Of a stretch of DNA of 64,000 nucleotides, positions 9,140 through 17,524 are shown piece after piece. Below the pieces are notes generated by a model, which was not told the DNA's origin, made no database searches, and worked only from the letters and a program-made list of their open reading frames with translations. Where the stretch lies: IMG/VR virus record IMGVR_UViG_3300021440_000022, positions 1 to 64,000 of that record, one strand, 5' to 3'. Made by a program: the position numbers and the translations under genes. The DNA comes from a virus. Positions within the stretch are counted from its first letter, which is position 1. Each line of letters opens with the position of its first letter.

Positions 9140-10747
9140 TCACTTCACCAGGTTGCCCTGCTTGTCGAACTTCATCACCTTTGGCGCCGCCTTTTGGCCG
9201 CCTACGGCCGCGGCCGGCGCCGGCTCTGCCTGGGTGGCCAAGGTCGCCTCGGCTTCGGCGCGCAGATCCTTCGCGCTCTTGCCGATCCCATCCACGCTCT
9301 TTCCGATGTCGCCGGCCAGCTTGTCCACGCGCTTGGCGTAGTCCTGGGCCTTGACCGGCTTGCCGTCCAGCACCAGTTGCTTCACCGAGCCGTCCCGGAA
9401 CACGCCGACCATGTAGCCGTCGGCGCCTACCTTCGTGCTCTGGATTGTGGTCGATGGGTCGTTGCCGCTGCCGCGGCCGCCAGCCGGCCGGGCCGTGCTG
9501 ATGGTCTTGACCAGCCCCGAGATGGCGGCGTCAGCCTCTTCGTCGGAAAGCGAGCCGCCGTTGCTCTCGCGCTGGCCGTTGATGGCGTCGATCTTCTCCT
9601 GCGTGGTGCCCGCGCGCTTCTGTGGCGTCGGCTTGGCGTTGCCCTCGATGCGGCGCTCGCTGACGACGCGGCCGCTCTGGTCCGTGGTCTGCTCCAGCAC
9701 CGATCCGCCAGCCGGGATTGGCGTCCGCGTGGTGCTGAGCGTCTTCGTCGGCTTCACGCCCACGCTGGAGCGCGCCTGCAGGTACTCGGCCGGGTTCCAC
9801 GCGGCTTCGTCCTCTTGCAGCTTGGCCAGCACCGGCGGCGCGTTCAAAACCTCCACCGCCTGCAGCTGCTTCGTCATGCGCTGCATGAAGTCCTGGACGC
9901 CGATCGACTTCACTGGATCGTTGGGGTCAGAACTGCGCCCCTGCGTGAGCGGCGCGTCGTAGTAGCCGGTTGAGCCGTCTGGCATGCCTGGTGGAACGGG
10001 CCCGCGGAAGTCCTTGCCGCTGTTGACAAAGACGCGCATGACCGGGATCACCTTCGGGTTCTCTGGGTCGCTGCTGTTCGGGTCCGGCACCACGTTGATG
10101 ATCTGCTTCGCCACGATCTTTCCGTGTGGGCTGTCGGAGCCGACGCCGACGGACAGTTCAGGCGCGTGCAGCACGTTGAGGCCGCTGATGACGCGCCCCA
10201 TGTCGTTGCTCTGCAGGCCCTCCAGCACGTTCATGCTAGCCTTTTCGATCGGCGCCATGCCGCCGGGCACGCGGATGTAGTCCTTGGGATCCCGTCCCGT
10301 GGCCACCGTGGCCGCGCGCGCGAGCTGGCCGGGCCCGAGCGTGGCGGGATCGACCTTGCCAGAGGCGATGGCCTCCAGGTCGGCTTTCCCGGCCTGCTCG
10401 GCAGCCGTAAAGTCCATGCCACCGGACGCCTTGGAAAGCAGTTTGCCGCGCGCCTGCCGCAGGCCCTTCACGCGCGTCGCGAAGTCCTGCTGGCTGGCAG
10501 AGTCCCTGGGCACGCCGGAATCGACGACGCCCTGCTCCTCCTCCTGAAGGAGCTTTTCCTGCTGGCCCAGCGAAGCCAGTGCGTCTGCGTCTGCCTGGCG
10601 CTGCCGGGCGATGCCCAGCGACTGCGTGTGCTCGGCGTCCAGCTTTTCCTGGCGCGCCTTCGCGTCCTGGGCGGCCTGGTACTGCTGCACGCGCGAGAAC
10701 CCGGTGTCGATACCGTTGGCGATGGCCTCGCCGATGCTTCGTGCCAT
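9140..10747 (-). CDS. internal virion protein-like, 535 aa
   Basis: A mostly soluble protein with a helical, Gln/Ala/Lys-rich N-terminus (roughly residues 10-110, with coiled-coil character), a more folded middle (about 180-330) and a low-complexity Ala/Pro tail. AGGAG lies 6 bases before the ATG. It sits directly upstream of the giant gene and downstream of other internal-protein candidates, the place held by the gp15-type ejection protein in T7-like phages. That role is inferred from gene order; I recognise no catalytic motif. Confidence 0.8.
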   Translation of the reverse strand: MARSIGEAIANGIDTGFSRVQQYQAAQDAKARQEKLDAEHTQSLGIARQRQADADALASLGQQEKLLQEEEQGVVDSGVPRDSASQQDFATRVKGLRQARGKLLSKASGGMDFTAAEQAGKADLEAIASGKVDPATLGPGQLARAATVATGRDPKDYIRVPGGMAPIEKASMNVLEGLQSNDMGRVISGLNVLHAPELSVGVGSDSPHGKIVAKQIINVVPDPNSSDPENPKVIPVMRVFVNSGKDFRGPVPPGMPDGSTGYYDAPLTQGRSSDPNDPVKSIGVQDFMQRMTKQLQAVEVLNAPPVLAKLQEDEAAWNPAEYLQARSSVGVKPTKTLSTTRTPIPAGGSVLEQTTDQSGRVVSERRIEGNAKPTPQKRAGTTQEKIDAINGQRESNGGSLSDEEADAAISGLVKTISTARPAGGRGSGNDPSTTIQSTKVGADGYMVGVFRDGSVKQLVLDGKPVKAQDYAKRVDKLAGDIGKSVDGIGKSAKDLRAEAEATLATQAEPAPAAAVGGQKAAPKVMKFDKQGNLVK

Positions 10748-10756
10748 GAAGTGCTC

Positions 10757-11050
10757 CTAGAAAAGTCCACCGATGAGGCCGCCAAGCGTGCCGCCAATGG
10801 CCGTGCCAGCTGGGCCCCAGGCAGAGCCGATCACAGCACCAGCCGTGGAGCCCAGCTGCGCGTTCCCAGCCTTGGCCTCCTGCTCCATGTTGGCGTTGGC
10901 CGCATCGGTGGCTGCCGCGCCCCGTGCCGCGGCGCCGATGGTGCTGGTGGAGCTTTGCAGGTCCTGCTGGCCCAGCGATGCCACCGATGGCCCCGAGATG
11001 CGCGGCCGGGCCGGGATCGCCTGCGCGAGCCCGAATGTTCCTGTCCTCAT
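10757..11050 (-). CDS. small Gly/Ala-rich virion protein
   Basis: A 97-residue protein with a hydrophobic, glycine-rich C-terminal third (VIGSAWGPAGTAIGGTLGGL), like the membrane-active tails of some injected virion proteins. GGAGGT precedes the ATG, and the ATG overlaps the upstream stop as ATGA. The position between helical internal proteins suggests a virion or ejection role. No family is recognised. Confidence 0.72.
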   Translation of the reverse strand: MRTGTFGLAQAIPARPRISGPSVASLGQQDLQSSTSTIGAAARGAAATDAANANMEQEAKAGNAQLGSTAGAVIGSAWGPAGTAIGGTLGGLIGGLF

Positions 11051-11475
11051 AGTCCACCTCCAAGGATTGCCTGCTGGCGCTGCAGCGTGAGGTCGCGCGC
11101 CCGGTTCGCAGCGCCTGAAGTCGCAGTCGCCCGCGCCAGGGCCAGCGACCGGTTGGCAACGACCTGCTGTTCCGGATCCAGCCCGCCCAGCGGCCGGAGC
11201 CGGCGCTCTGTGGCCGCCGCCTGGCGGTCGAAGGCGCTGGACACGTCCTGCTGGGCCGACTGCATGGCTGTGGCCGCCTGGGTCGGATCCATGGCGTACT
11301 CGATGTACTTGTTCTCGTAGGGAATGAACACGCCAGCGTAGTCGGCGAACTGCTGCCGTGTCATTGCCGCCTGGATCTGCTCCGGGGTCCCGCCGGCCAG
11401 CGTCTGGCCGTAGAAGTTCGTGTTGCTGGTGGTCGGCTGCTGGTACTGCCTGAACGCGGAAGAAAGTACGGGCAT
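11047..11475 (-). CDS. helical internal virion protein, 142 aa
   Basis: The ATG at 11475 is chosen because GGGGAGGT lies 7 bases upstream; the frame is open further but without a ribosome site. The product is soluble, Ala/Gln/Arg-rich and probably helical, with an aromatic patch (FADYAGVFIPYENKYIEY). It is followed by an ATGA overlap with the next gene. A structural or ejection role is inferred from neighbours only. Confidence 0.75.
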   Translation of the reverse strand: MPVLSSAFRQYQQPTTSNTNFYGQTLAGGTPEQIQAAMTRQQFADYAGVFIPYENKYIEYAMDPTQAATAMQSAQQDVSSAFDRQAAATERRLRPLGGLDPEQQVVANRSLALARATATSGAANRARDLTLQRQQAILGGGL

Positions 11476-11476
11476 G

Positions 11477-12106
11477 TCAGCGACCTCCCCTGAGTGAATT
11501 GGGCAACGTCGTGCCGCGGTAGTCCTCGGTGTTCGGCTGCACGCCGTTTGAGCCCGACCACAGGGCGGCGGCGGTGCCAAGGCCCTGGCCCACCAGGCCG
11601 GCGGCGCCGATGCTGCTCTGCAGTGACCTCTGGGCCGCATCCCGGGCCTGCTGGCCGCTGATGTCGGCGGCCGTGCTGGCGCTATCGATGGCCGTCGCCT
11701 GCTGGCCGCGGCCGGCGGCTATGGCGCGGCCGAGGCCGGACACGTACTGGTCCTCTGCGCCCTGGTCTGCCGCCACGGCACCGAACCCCGCTGACGTGGC
11801 GGCATCGGCCCCCATGTCCACGGCGCTGAGCTTGTGCGCGGCCGAGCCGAGTTCTCCGCGGCCGGCGGCCACGGCGTCGGCCTGCTGGCCAGCCTGACCG
11901 AAAGCGGCCGCGTTCTCGGCGCTGGTCTGGCCCAGCGACCGCGTGCGCTCGAAGGACCCGGGCTCGTGCGCGCTCGTGATCTGGGCGGCAAAGGTCTTGA
12001 GCGCTGGCAACTCACGCTGCCGGAACCGCTGGGCCTGGAACTGGGCGATCTTCAGCAGCTCCTGCTGCTGAGGTGTCTGCTCGACCGTTCCGTCGTGGGT
12101 GCTCAT
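11477..12106 (-). CDS. Ala/Gln-rich internal virion protein (gp14-like position)
   Basis: A 209-residue, Ala/Gly/Gln-rich, mostly helical product. AGGAG lies 6 bases before the ATG at 12106. It sits after the acetyltransferase-like gene, where T7-type phages place gp14, an ejection protein. I can show composition and order but no homology, so the role is inferred. Confidence 0.77.
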   Translation of the reverse strand: MSTHDGTVEQTPQQQELLKIAQFQAQRFRQRELPALKTFAAQITSAHEPGSFERTRSLGQTSAENAAAFGQAGQQADAVAAGRGELGSAAHKLSAVDMGADAATSAGFGAVAADQGAEDQYVSGLGRAIAAGRGQQATAIDSASTAADISGQQARDAAQRSLQSSIGAAGLVGQGLGTAAALWSGSNGVQPNTEDYRGTTLPNSLRGGR

Positions 12107-12489
12107 TGAACGCTCCTGACGTAGAGGCCGTCTCGCACGGCCCACTCTTTTCCCAGCAACCTCGCCCAGCCGCGGCGCATCGTCTCGAACGCGAGCTCGT
12201 GGGCACCAAACTCGCGGGCCACCTGCAGCATTTCCTGTTCGTGCGCTGCAAACGCGCCAGGCGAACCGTCCGACACCGCCAGCATGACCACGAGCCGGAT
12301 TATCGGCCCGGCCACCACCGGGGTCACCACCACCACGCCGCGAGGGCTAGCCAGACACACGGCAGCGCCGGCCTGGCACCGCTGCAGCAACTTGTCCAGC
12401 AGCGCCTCCTTCATGCCGCTGCGGCCGGCCCGGGCCAGCACGAACGGCCAGCAGGCGGTGGCGTCGGCGATGCCCAGGCCGGCCGCCAT
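12103..12489 (-). CDS. GNAT-like phage structural protein (gp13-like position)
   Basis: A 128-residue protein with the alternating strand and helix pattern of degenerate acetyltransferase folds (RGVVVVTPVVAG, then RLVVMLAVSD, then a helix and a WARLLGKEW strand region). Podoviruses commonly carry such a protein between tail-tube and internal-protein genes, like T7 gp13. An ATGA overlap couples it to the next gene. No acetyl-CoA loop is obvious, so enzyme activity is doubtful. Confidence 0.72.
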   Translation of the reverse strand: MAAGLGIADATACWPFVLARAGRSGMKEALLDKLLQRCQAGAAVCLASPRGVVVVTPVVAGPIIRLVVMLAVSDGSPGAFAAHEQEMLQVAREFGAHELAFETMRRGWARLLGKEWAVRDGLYVRSVQ

Positions 12490-12854
12490 CAGGCGACGCC
12501 GATCTCACCTTCGCCCGTCACCACCAGTGCGTTGGCGGTTCCTGATAGGCCAGTGAGGAAGTCGGTGGTGTCCAGCCGGAGCGCCCCGTACCAGTGGTCC
12601 GTGGACTTCCCGGCCACTTCCTTCGCTGTGCCAACAACCTCGGTGCCTGACGCCGACGCGCCAGTCGCGCCGAGGTAGAGACTGTAGGTTGCCGTCGTCG
12701 GCGTGCGGTTCACCACCTGAAGGTGCCGGATGAGGATGTAGAGGTCAGGTGTGCCGGCCCCGACGCCACCGGTTGTTCCGGGCGGGTTCAACAGGTCAGC
12801 GATCACCGTGCCAAGCGCGACCGGCCCGAACCTGAATGCCTTGTTTGATGCCAT
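12489..12854 (-). CDS. small beta-rich structural protein
   Basis: A 121-residue product rich in Thr, Gly and Val with alternating hydrophobic strands (DLYILIRHLQVVNRT, TATYSLYLGATG), suggesting a beta-sandwich such as a minor tail or decoration protein. AAAGG precedes the ATG. The stop touches the next start. The function is inferred only from its place in the tail region. Confidence 0.72.
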   Translation of the reverse strand: MASNKAFRFGPVALGTVIADLLNPPGTTGGVGAGTPDLYILIRHLQVVNRTPTTATYSLYLGATGASASGTEVVGTAKEVAGKSTDHWYGALRLDTTDFLTGLSGTANALVVTGEGEIGVA

Positions 12855-12881
12855 GACTTTGCCTTTTCTAAGCGTCCACGC

Positions 12882-13607
12882 TCATACCGGGTTGATGATG
12901 AACCAAGCCACATCACTGGTATCTGTCGGGTCCGCAGAGAGAATTGTGAATGAAGTTCCTCCCGAGCGAGCCGATACCGCCAATGCGGCTGGAATTGCAA
13001 TGGTTCCTAGATTCTGCGCTGTCAGTTGAATACGGCTACTACCGGTCACTGCTGTCGTGTTCACAACAACAGTCCCGCCGACAAGGGTAGCTACGCCAGA
13101 GCGGGCGTTTGATCCTTCGGCCACATCCAGGCCTTTACCAGCCGTGAGAATCTGCAAACTCGCGCCGATGGCAAGGATGTCACCAGCCGCACTAGATGAT
13201 TTCTGAAGCGTCAGGTTCCTGCCGAATACCAGTTCAGCATCCGCATCGGTGGCACCGGCTCCATTCATCGTCAGGTGGCAACCATTCTTTGTCGAGTTCC
13301 CACCGGTTCGCAGCGTGACACTACCGGTGGTGCCTGTGCCAGGATCTGCCTCCGTCTCAAGCTGGAAGTCGCCGAAGCCGAGTGGAAGGAGCAACTGCGA
13401 CGCAAGTGCCGGGGCCGCGTCAGAGCGCATTGCCGTGGTAGCCACCCCATTAACCTCGGTGAAGTTGATCTGTTCTATCGGATCGTCGAACGGAGTCACA
13501 AGCTCGCTCAGCGTGGCCTTGCTTGTGATGCCGCTTTGGACCAACGGGATAACTTCAGTGCCGTCCAGTGGGTTAGCGTGAGTTGGTAAAGCTGAAATGG
13601 TAGGCAT
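12882..13607 (-). CDS. tail fibre or spike-like protein, 241 aa
   Basis: The N-terminus (SALPTHANPLDGTEVIPLVQ) resembles the short attachment motif of many phage tail-fibre proteins. The rest is a repetitive, Thr/Ser/Gly-rich beta structure (GSVTLRTGG, LQILTAGKGLDV, VVVNTTAVTG). Base composition is visibly more AT-rich than the flanking genes, as expected for an exchanged receptor-binding module. No enzymatic motif is seen. Confidence 0.75.
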   Translation of the reverse strand: MPTISALPTHANPLDGTEVIPLVQSGITSKATLSELVTPFDDPIEQINFTEVNGVATTAMRSDAAPALASQLLLPLGFGDFQLETEADPGTGTTGSVTLRTGGNSTKNGCHLTMNGAGATDADAELVFGRNLTLQKSSSAAGDILAIGASLQILTAGKGLDVAEGSNARSGVATLVGGTVVVNTTAVTGSSRIQLTAQNLGTIAIPAALAVSARSGGTSFTILSADPTDTSDVAWFIINPV

Positions 13608-13610
13608 TGA

Positions 13611-14129
13611 TTACCCCAGTAGGATGGCATCGCCACCTTCAGTTAGTAGCGCCCGACCTTCTTCGTCCCAAAGAAAACTGTCACCCCCCGGGCTAGAAGT
13701 CCCAGTGACCTGCTGGAGCACGATGGTGTACTCGTCGCCTCCGCAGTCGTCACAGCCTTGCGCCGCCATGGGCCCAGGCGGTCCAGTAGGTCCGGGCGGT
13801 CCCGGTGGGCCGGCCAGGCCGTCTTCGCCGTCGTCGCCCATCTGCATGGCCAGGTAGGTCGTCGGCTGCCGTGCCGTGGTTGCCGCTGTGACCTGCTGCG
13901 CCAGTTTCTCCAGGGCTTTCTGTAGGCCAACAATCTGCGCCTGCAGGGCCTCCAGCGTGTCCTGTGGGGAACTGGCGTCGAGCGTGTTGAACGCCCGATT
14001 CACTGCCGCATCGATTTTGTCCAGCCGCGTGCGGATCTGGTCCACTGCAGCCCGGGTTGCTACCAGGTCCAGCGCCATCGGAATCGATGGCCGCCCGTCC
14101 AGCACCAGGCGTCTACCGGTCGTGGCCAT
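13611..14129 (-). CDS. collagen-like tail protein, 172 aa
   Basis: Residues about 35-85 form a coiled coil (heptads around LDKIDAAVNRAFNTLD and LEALQAQIVGLQKALEKL). A short collagen-like run of G-P-P/G-P-T triplets follows near residue 107, then a Cys pair (CDDCGG) and a compact C-terminus. Coiled coil plus collagen repeats suggests a trimeric fibre or adhesin. It starts one base into the upstream stop (TGATG-type overlap). Confidence 0.78.
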   Translation of the reverse strand: MATTGRRLVLDGRPSIPMALDLVATRAAVDQIRTRLDKIDAAVNRAFNTLDASSPQDTLEALQAQIVGLQKALEKLAQQVTAATTARQPTTYLAMQMGDDGEDGLAGPPGPPGPTGPPGPMAAQGCDDCGGDEYTIVLQQVTGTSSPGGDSFLWDEEGRALLTEGGDAILLG

Positions 14130-14620
14130 CAGCCGAACTCCCTCATGTCGTCAACCAGCAGCGTCTCGCGCACACGGCTCGTGCCCACCAGTTCAATCTC
14201 GTAGGTGTCGTAGTTCTCGCGCGCCGGCACCGTGAACGTGTTGCCGCTGCTGACCACCCGCTGCTTGAGCAGCACGCCGTCGCCGTAGTGCGCGACCAGC
14301 AGGTTGTCGTAGGACACAGCCCTGACCCTGCCAATGCGCAGCGACTGGGCATAGGCCAGCAGGTTCAGTTTTCCCTTCCACCGGTAGACCATGTCGCCGT
14401 CTCCATCCTCCGAGTCGAACTCGAAGATCTTCAGGCCGTTCGGAACCACCGCCGTGCTGGCAGTCGGCAGCAGCACGTCGGTCGGCTCCGTGTTGACGTC
14501 CAAGACCTCGTAGAGTGCATCGGTTTCCGGGTCAACGAACACCGCCGTGGCGTGGTGTGAAAGCCGCGTCAGGCCGGAGCCGTTCGCCTTCACGTCGAGT
14601 GCGTAGCTTCCGCTTGCCAT
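14129..14620 (-). CDS. tail-associated structural protein, 163 aa
   Basis: A beta-rich protein without recognised family. It has repeated strand-like segments (TAVFVDPETDALYEVLDV, VRAVSYDNLLVAHYGDGVLL, TYEIELVG). GGAGG lies 5 bases before the ATG. It sits between a glycosyltransferase-like gene and the collagen-like gene, so a baseplate or fibre-connector role is possible. Confidence 0.73.
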   Translation of the reverse strand: MASGSYALDVKANGSGLTRLSHHATAVFVDPETDALYEVLDVNTEPTDVLLPTASTAVVPNGLKIFEFDSEDGDGDMVYRWKGKLNLLAYAQSLRIGRVRAVSYDNLLVAHYGDGVLLKQRVVSSGNTFTVPARENYDTYEIELVGTSRVRETLLVDDMREFG

Positions 14621-15235
14621 TCAAGCCTCCAAGTCGCCGGATAGCGTAGGTGAGACCAATCCCTGCAACCAGCGCTTGGCGTTGACGACGGAACGCATGT
14701 AGCTGGGCCACAGCCTGGCGCCACTTGGCCCTGGCCGCCAGTCGTACCGCGGCACCGGATCGTAGATGAATCCCTGCTGTGCCAGCGTGCCATAGGCGAT
14801 CACCTCCCAGGCATAGCAGCCGGCCGGCCAATCGATCGCGCGCAGGGCTGCGACATTGCACACCACGCCGTGGTGGACCAGTGCATGCTCGCGCAGGTAG
14901 GCCTGCAGCGTGAACGGCGCCGTGGCGCCGGGCCGTCCATGCACGGTCTCTGCCATGTAGCCGATGGGTACGCCGGCCGCCGCGGCGCGCTCGACGAGTG
15001 CTTCGCACGCTGGCACGAAGTCGTCGGCCAGCACGTCCTCGCCGCCATCCACGAAACACAGCCACTCCGCGGTGCTGCTGGCCACGGCCTCCAGCCGGCG
15101 GCGATAGAGCGCGGCGCCGTGCCGATCGGCCAGCGGCATACAGCGCAGGCATGGCATCTGCCGGATTGATTGGTTGCCCAAAGCGATGAAATCAATTGGG
15201 CTCGTATGCATATGAAGCGCCGGAATAAAACTCAC
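14621..15235 (-). CDS. glycosyltransferase-like protein
   Basis: The 204-residue product looks like a short GT-A family 2 glycosyltransferase: an Asp-containing metal-site-like segment (WLCFVDGGEDVLADDF, near residue 60), an acceptor region (CNVAALRAIDWPAGCYAWEVIAYG) and a helical end. The start is uncertain; a GTG at 15235 is used here and an ATG lies at 15211, neither with a clear ribosome site. It overlaps the end of the upstream tail gene. It might sugar-modify host surface or virion proteins (inferred). Confidence 0.62.
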   Translation of the reverse strand: MSFIPALHMHTSPIDFIALGNQSIRQMPCLRCMPLADRHGAALYRRRLEAVASSTAEWLCFVDGGEDVLADDFVPACEALVERAAAAGVPIGYMAETVHGRPGATAPFTLQAYLREHALVHHGVVCNVAALRAIDWPAGCYAWEVIAYGTLAQQGFIYDPVPRYDWRPGPSGARLWPSYMRSVVNAKRWLQGLVSPTLSGDLEA

Positions 15236-16982
15236 CAGGCAAGAAAGTTATTGTTGTGAACCCAGATTCACCTTCTAAAAATAGAAGGCCTCCACCGTCC
15301 CCGAAGTCCATATTGCATGTAATAACCCATGTATACCCAGACCATATGCCGTCACTTGGATCTAGCGCAGAAAAGGTAGGCGCCGGTTCGCCGCCAATAC
15401 TCGGGTACCAGTTAACCCCCTCAATTATCACTGGAGCCTCAGCCGGGCCATTCACTGGCACGTATACTAAATTACTTGCAACATTGGCGGATGTTGCATA
15501 ACTTGCACTTAACCCCTCCTCCCATGGAATGGTTGTACCTAGAACTTCATAAGTCCCGAATGCGCGCGCACATGGGGTGGTGCTGCTTCCAACGCTATAC
15601 ACAAGCCAATCGGCTGCTGAGGGTGCCTCTTCTGTCTCCCACCACCAGTGCAACACACCATCATGCACGGCTGCAATGATGGACGAAGGGTTCGTCTCTC
15701 TCCACTGGCGCTTGGTGAAGACGTTCTCGGTCAGGTTGCGCAGGTTCCCCGCTGAGCCGGCGCACAGTTGGTATCCATCCGGTGACGCGAAGGCCACGCC
15801 CTGGCCGTCCAGGTACACCATGCTGCGCTTCGACACGCAGGCCTGGCTCTCGCCGGGCTCGCTCATGACGTAGCTGCCCGGATCCGTGCCGGTGCAGGTG
15901 TATGCACGGCCCTCGGTGCCGACGACGATGGTGTTCCCGACTTTTCCGATGGCCACGATGTTGAACTCGCACGAGTGGCGCTGCTGCAGCGGCCACGCGT
16001 GCGGCCAGCCGGCGGCACTGATGCACAGCTGCTTGCCGACGAAGCCACAGTAGGCGCCGCTGGGCAGAGCCATGATCCCGCGCAGGCCGTCCGGCGGCAG
16101 GTCAAAGTTCTGCGACAGGAGTTCATCGGGCCCGACCTCGTTGTCGGCGAGGTTGTCAACGAAGTCGGCCTGGGCCAGTGGGATCTCAGCCACCAGCAGG
16201 AACAGGTCGCCAGTCAGCGCCTGCACCACGCGGTAGATGCGTTTTAGCGTGACTGCGGGGTAGCCGACTGGAGCCGTGGTGCTGGTCGTCACCGTGACCT
16301 GCACACCGTCAGGCCGCAGGACGTTGGCTGTGGGCAGGCTCGGCACCGACTCCCAGCCGCGGTTGTTGACGAAGGTGTAGACGTAGGCCGTGGACGTCAG
16401 CTTCGGCACGAACCCGGTGGCGCCAGATGCCTGCACGCGGATGTTCTTGACGTCGAAGGTGCTGGCGCTCCCCAGCTGGTCGAAGCAGCTGTGGAAGCCG
16501 CAGTAGGGCCCGCGGGGCACGTTGACTGTCGCCGTCAGCGTGCCCAGGTCGTTGTCGGACAGATCGCGCACCGTGGCCGTGACGGTGGTGCTGTCGTCTT
16601 CTTTGACCTCGGCCTTGATGTGCATCCGCCAGAACGTGTTGACCGCCAGGCCCGCCACCGTCGTGCCGTCGATGAACGATCCCTGCTGCGCCCACGAACC
16701 GGTCGTGCCGATTCCAAGTGACCACACGGCGCCGGCGTGCTCGATCGCGACGACGATGCCGTCCCCAGTCTCTGACCTGTAGATTCCCCACTCCGCGCGC
16801 GAACGCCCGGCGACGTCGTTCACCTCCCAGTCGCTGGTGAACTCGCACAGGGTCGCATCTTCAATGCCGAAGTTCCTGGCGGCGAAGGTGGGGATGCCAC
16901 CGCCCTGGGTGTCGCGCCACTGCAGGCGGATGACGGTGTCTCCGCCGACAACCACCTGGGATACCGATGACTCGAATGCCAT
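15192..16982 (-). CDS. tail tubular protein B-like, C-terminal part with lectin-like insertion
   Basis: Residues about 1-205 look like a jelly-roll, concanavalin/LamG-type domain (TFWRMHIKAEVKEDD, then GFHSC and STFDVKNIRV). From about 215 the protein resumes features of T7 gp12-type tail tubes: TAYVYTFVNNRGWES, KRIYRVV, VGKQLCISAAGWPHAWPL, VVGTEGRAYTCTGTDP, and ACVSKRSMV...FASPDG. The matching N-terminal part is the separate gene 16987-17517 just upstream. The last 120 codons are AT-rich compared with the rest, suggesting a swapped tip. It probably forms the tail tube or its tip. Confidence 0.82.
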   Translation of the reverse strand: MAFESSVSQVVVGGDTVIRLQWRDTQGGGIPTFAARNFGIEDATLCEFTSDWEVNDVAGRSRAEWGIYRSETGDGIVVAIEHAGAVWSLGIGTTGSWAQQGSFIDGTTVAGLAVNTFWRMHIKAEVKEDDSTTVTATVRDLSDNDLGTLTATVNVPRGPYCGFHSCFDQLGSASTFDVKNIRVQASGATGFVPKLTSTAYVYTFVNNRGWESVPSLPTANVLRPDGVQVTVTTSTTAPVGYPAVTLKRIYRVVQALTGDLFLLVAEIPLAQADFVDNLADNEVGPDELLSQNFDLPPDGLRGIMALPSGAYCGFVGKQLCISAAGWPHAWPLQQRHSCEFNIVAIGKVGNTIVVGTEGRAYTCTGTDPGSYVMSEPGESQACVSKRSMVYLDGQGVAFASPDGYQLCAGSAGNLRNLTENVFTKRQWRETNPSSIIAAVHDGVLHWWWETEEAPSAADWLVYSVGSSTTPCARAFGTYEVLGTTIPWEEGLSASYATSANVASNLVYVPVNGPAEAPVIIEGVNWYPSIGGEPAPTFSALDPSDGIWSGYTWVITCNMDFGDGGGLLFLEGESGFTTITFLPGEFYSGASYAYEPN

Positions 16983-16986
16983 GCGC

Positions 16987-17517
16987 TCAGTCCGAGAAGG
17001 GGATGGTTGGCGACGAGATCCAGGACTGCGCGAGCTGGTCGCCGGGGTCGGTCACGTCGATTGAAAACGTCGTCGGGCTGTTGTCCACCCCGAGCGCCAG
17101 CACTGGGATGTCGCTCGGCCCGGGGACGCCCAGCGGAAGCAGGCTGCCGGTGACGGGGAAAGGCTCGGATCCAGTCGTGGCGGCCGCGTAGGTCGTGTAT
17201 ACGGGCGTGTCGAACAGTTCCGGGCACGTCAGTAGCAACAGCCCATCTGGATCGTCCTCGACAACGTTGCGGGCGATGTCCACGTCTTCGTTGAACGAAA
17301 GCCAGGCGTTGGCGCTGGTGGTCGGGTGCTGGGCGAGGAAGATCGTTTGCACCGTGCCCGTGTTGGCCAAAGCCTTGGTCTGGGCGAACTGCTTGAACGG
17401 CTGCAGGTTCCCAGTCTCCATGCGGCAGTTGATCGCCACCTGGGCGGCCTGGTCTGGCAGCGCCTCCGGCGCGATGTGCGGAAGTTCGCCACGGAACTCG
17501 TTGGTGCCGATTCGCAT
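16987..17517 (-). CDS. tail tubular protein B-like, N-terminal part
   Basis: The 176-residue product begins like gp12-type tail-tube proteins: FRGELPHIAPEALPDQAAQVA, then NCRMETGNLQPFKQ. It ends at the point where relatives, as I recall, normally continue into the section found in the next gene. Only four bases separate its stop from the next ATG. I read this as one ancestral gene now carried as two, with a lectin-like domain at the break. Both parts would be needed for a working tube. Confidence 0.8.
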   Translation of the reverse strand: MRIGTNEFRGELPHIAPEALPDQAAQVAINCRMETGNLQPFKQFAQTKALANTGTVQTIFLAQHPTTSANAWLSFNEDVDIARNVVEDDPDGLLLLTCPELFDTPVYTTYAAATTGSEPFPVTGSLLPLGVPGPSDIPVLALGVDNSPTTFSIDVTDPGDQLAQSWISSPTIPFSD

Positions 17518-17524
17518 GGCCGCC

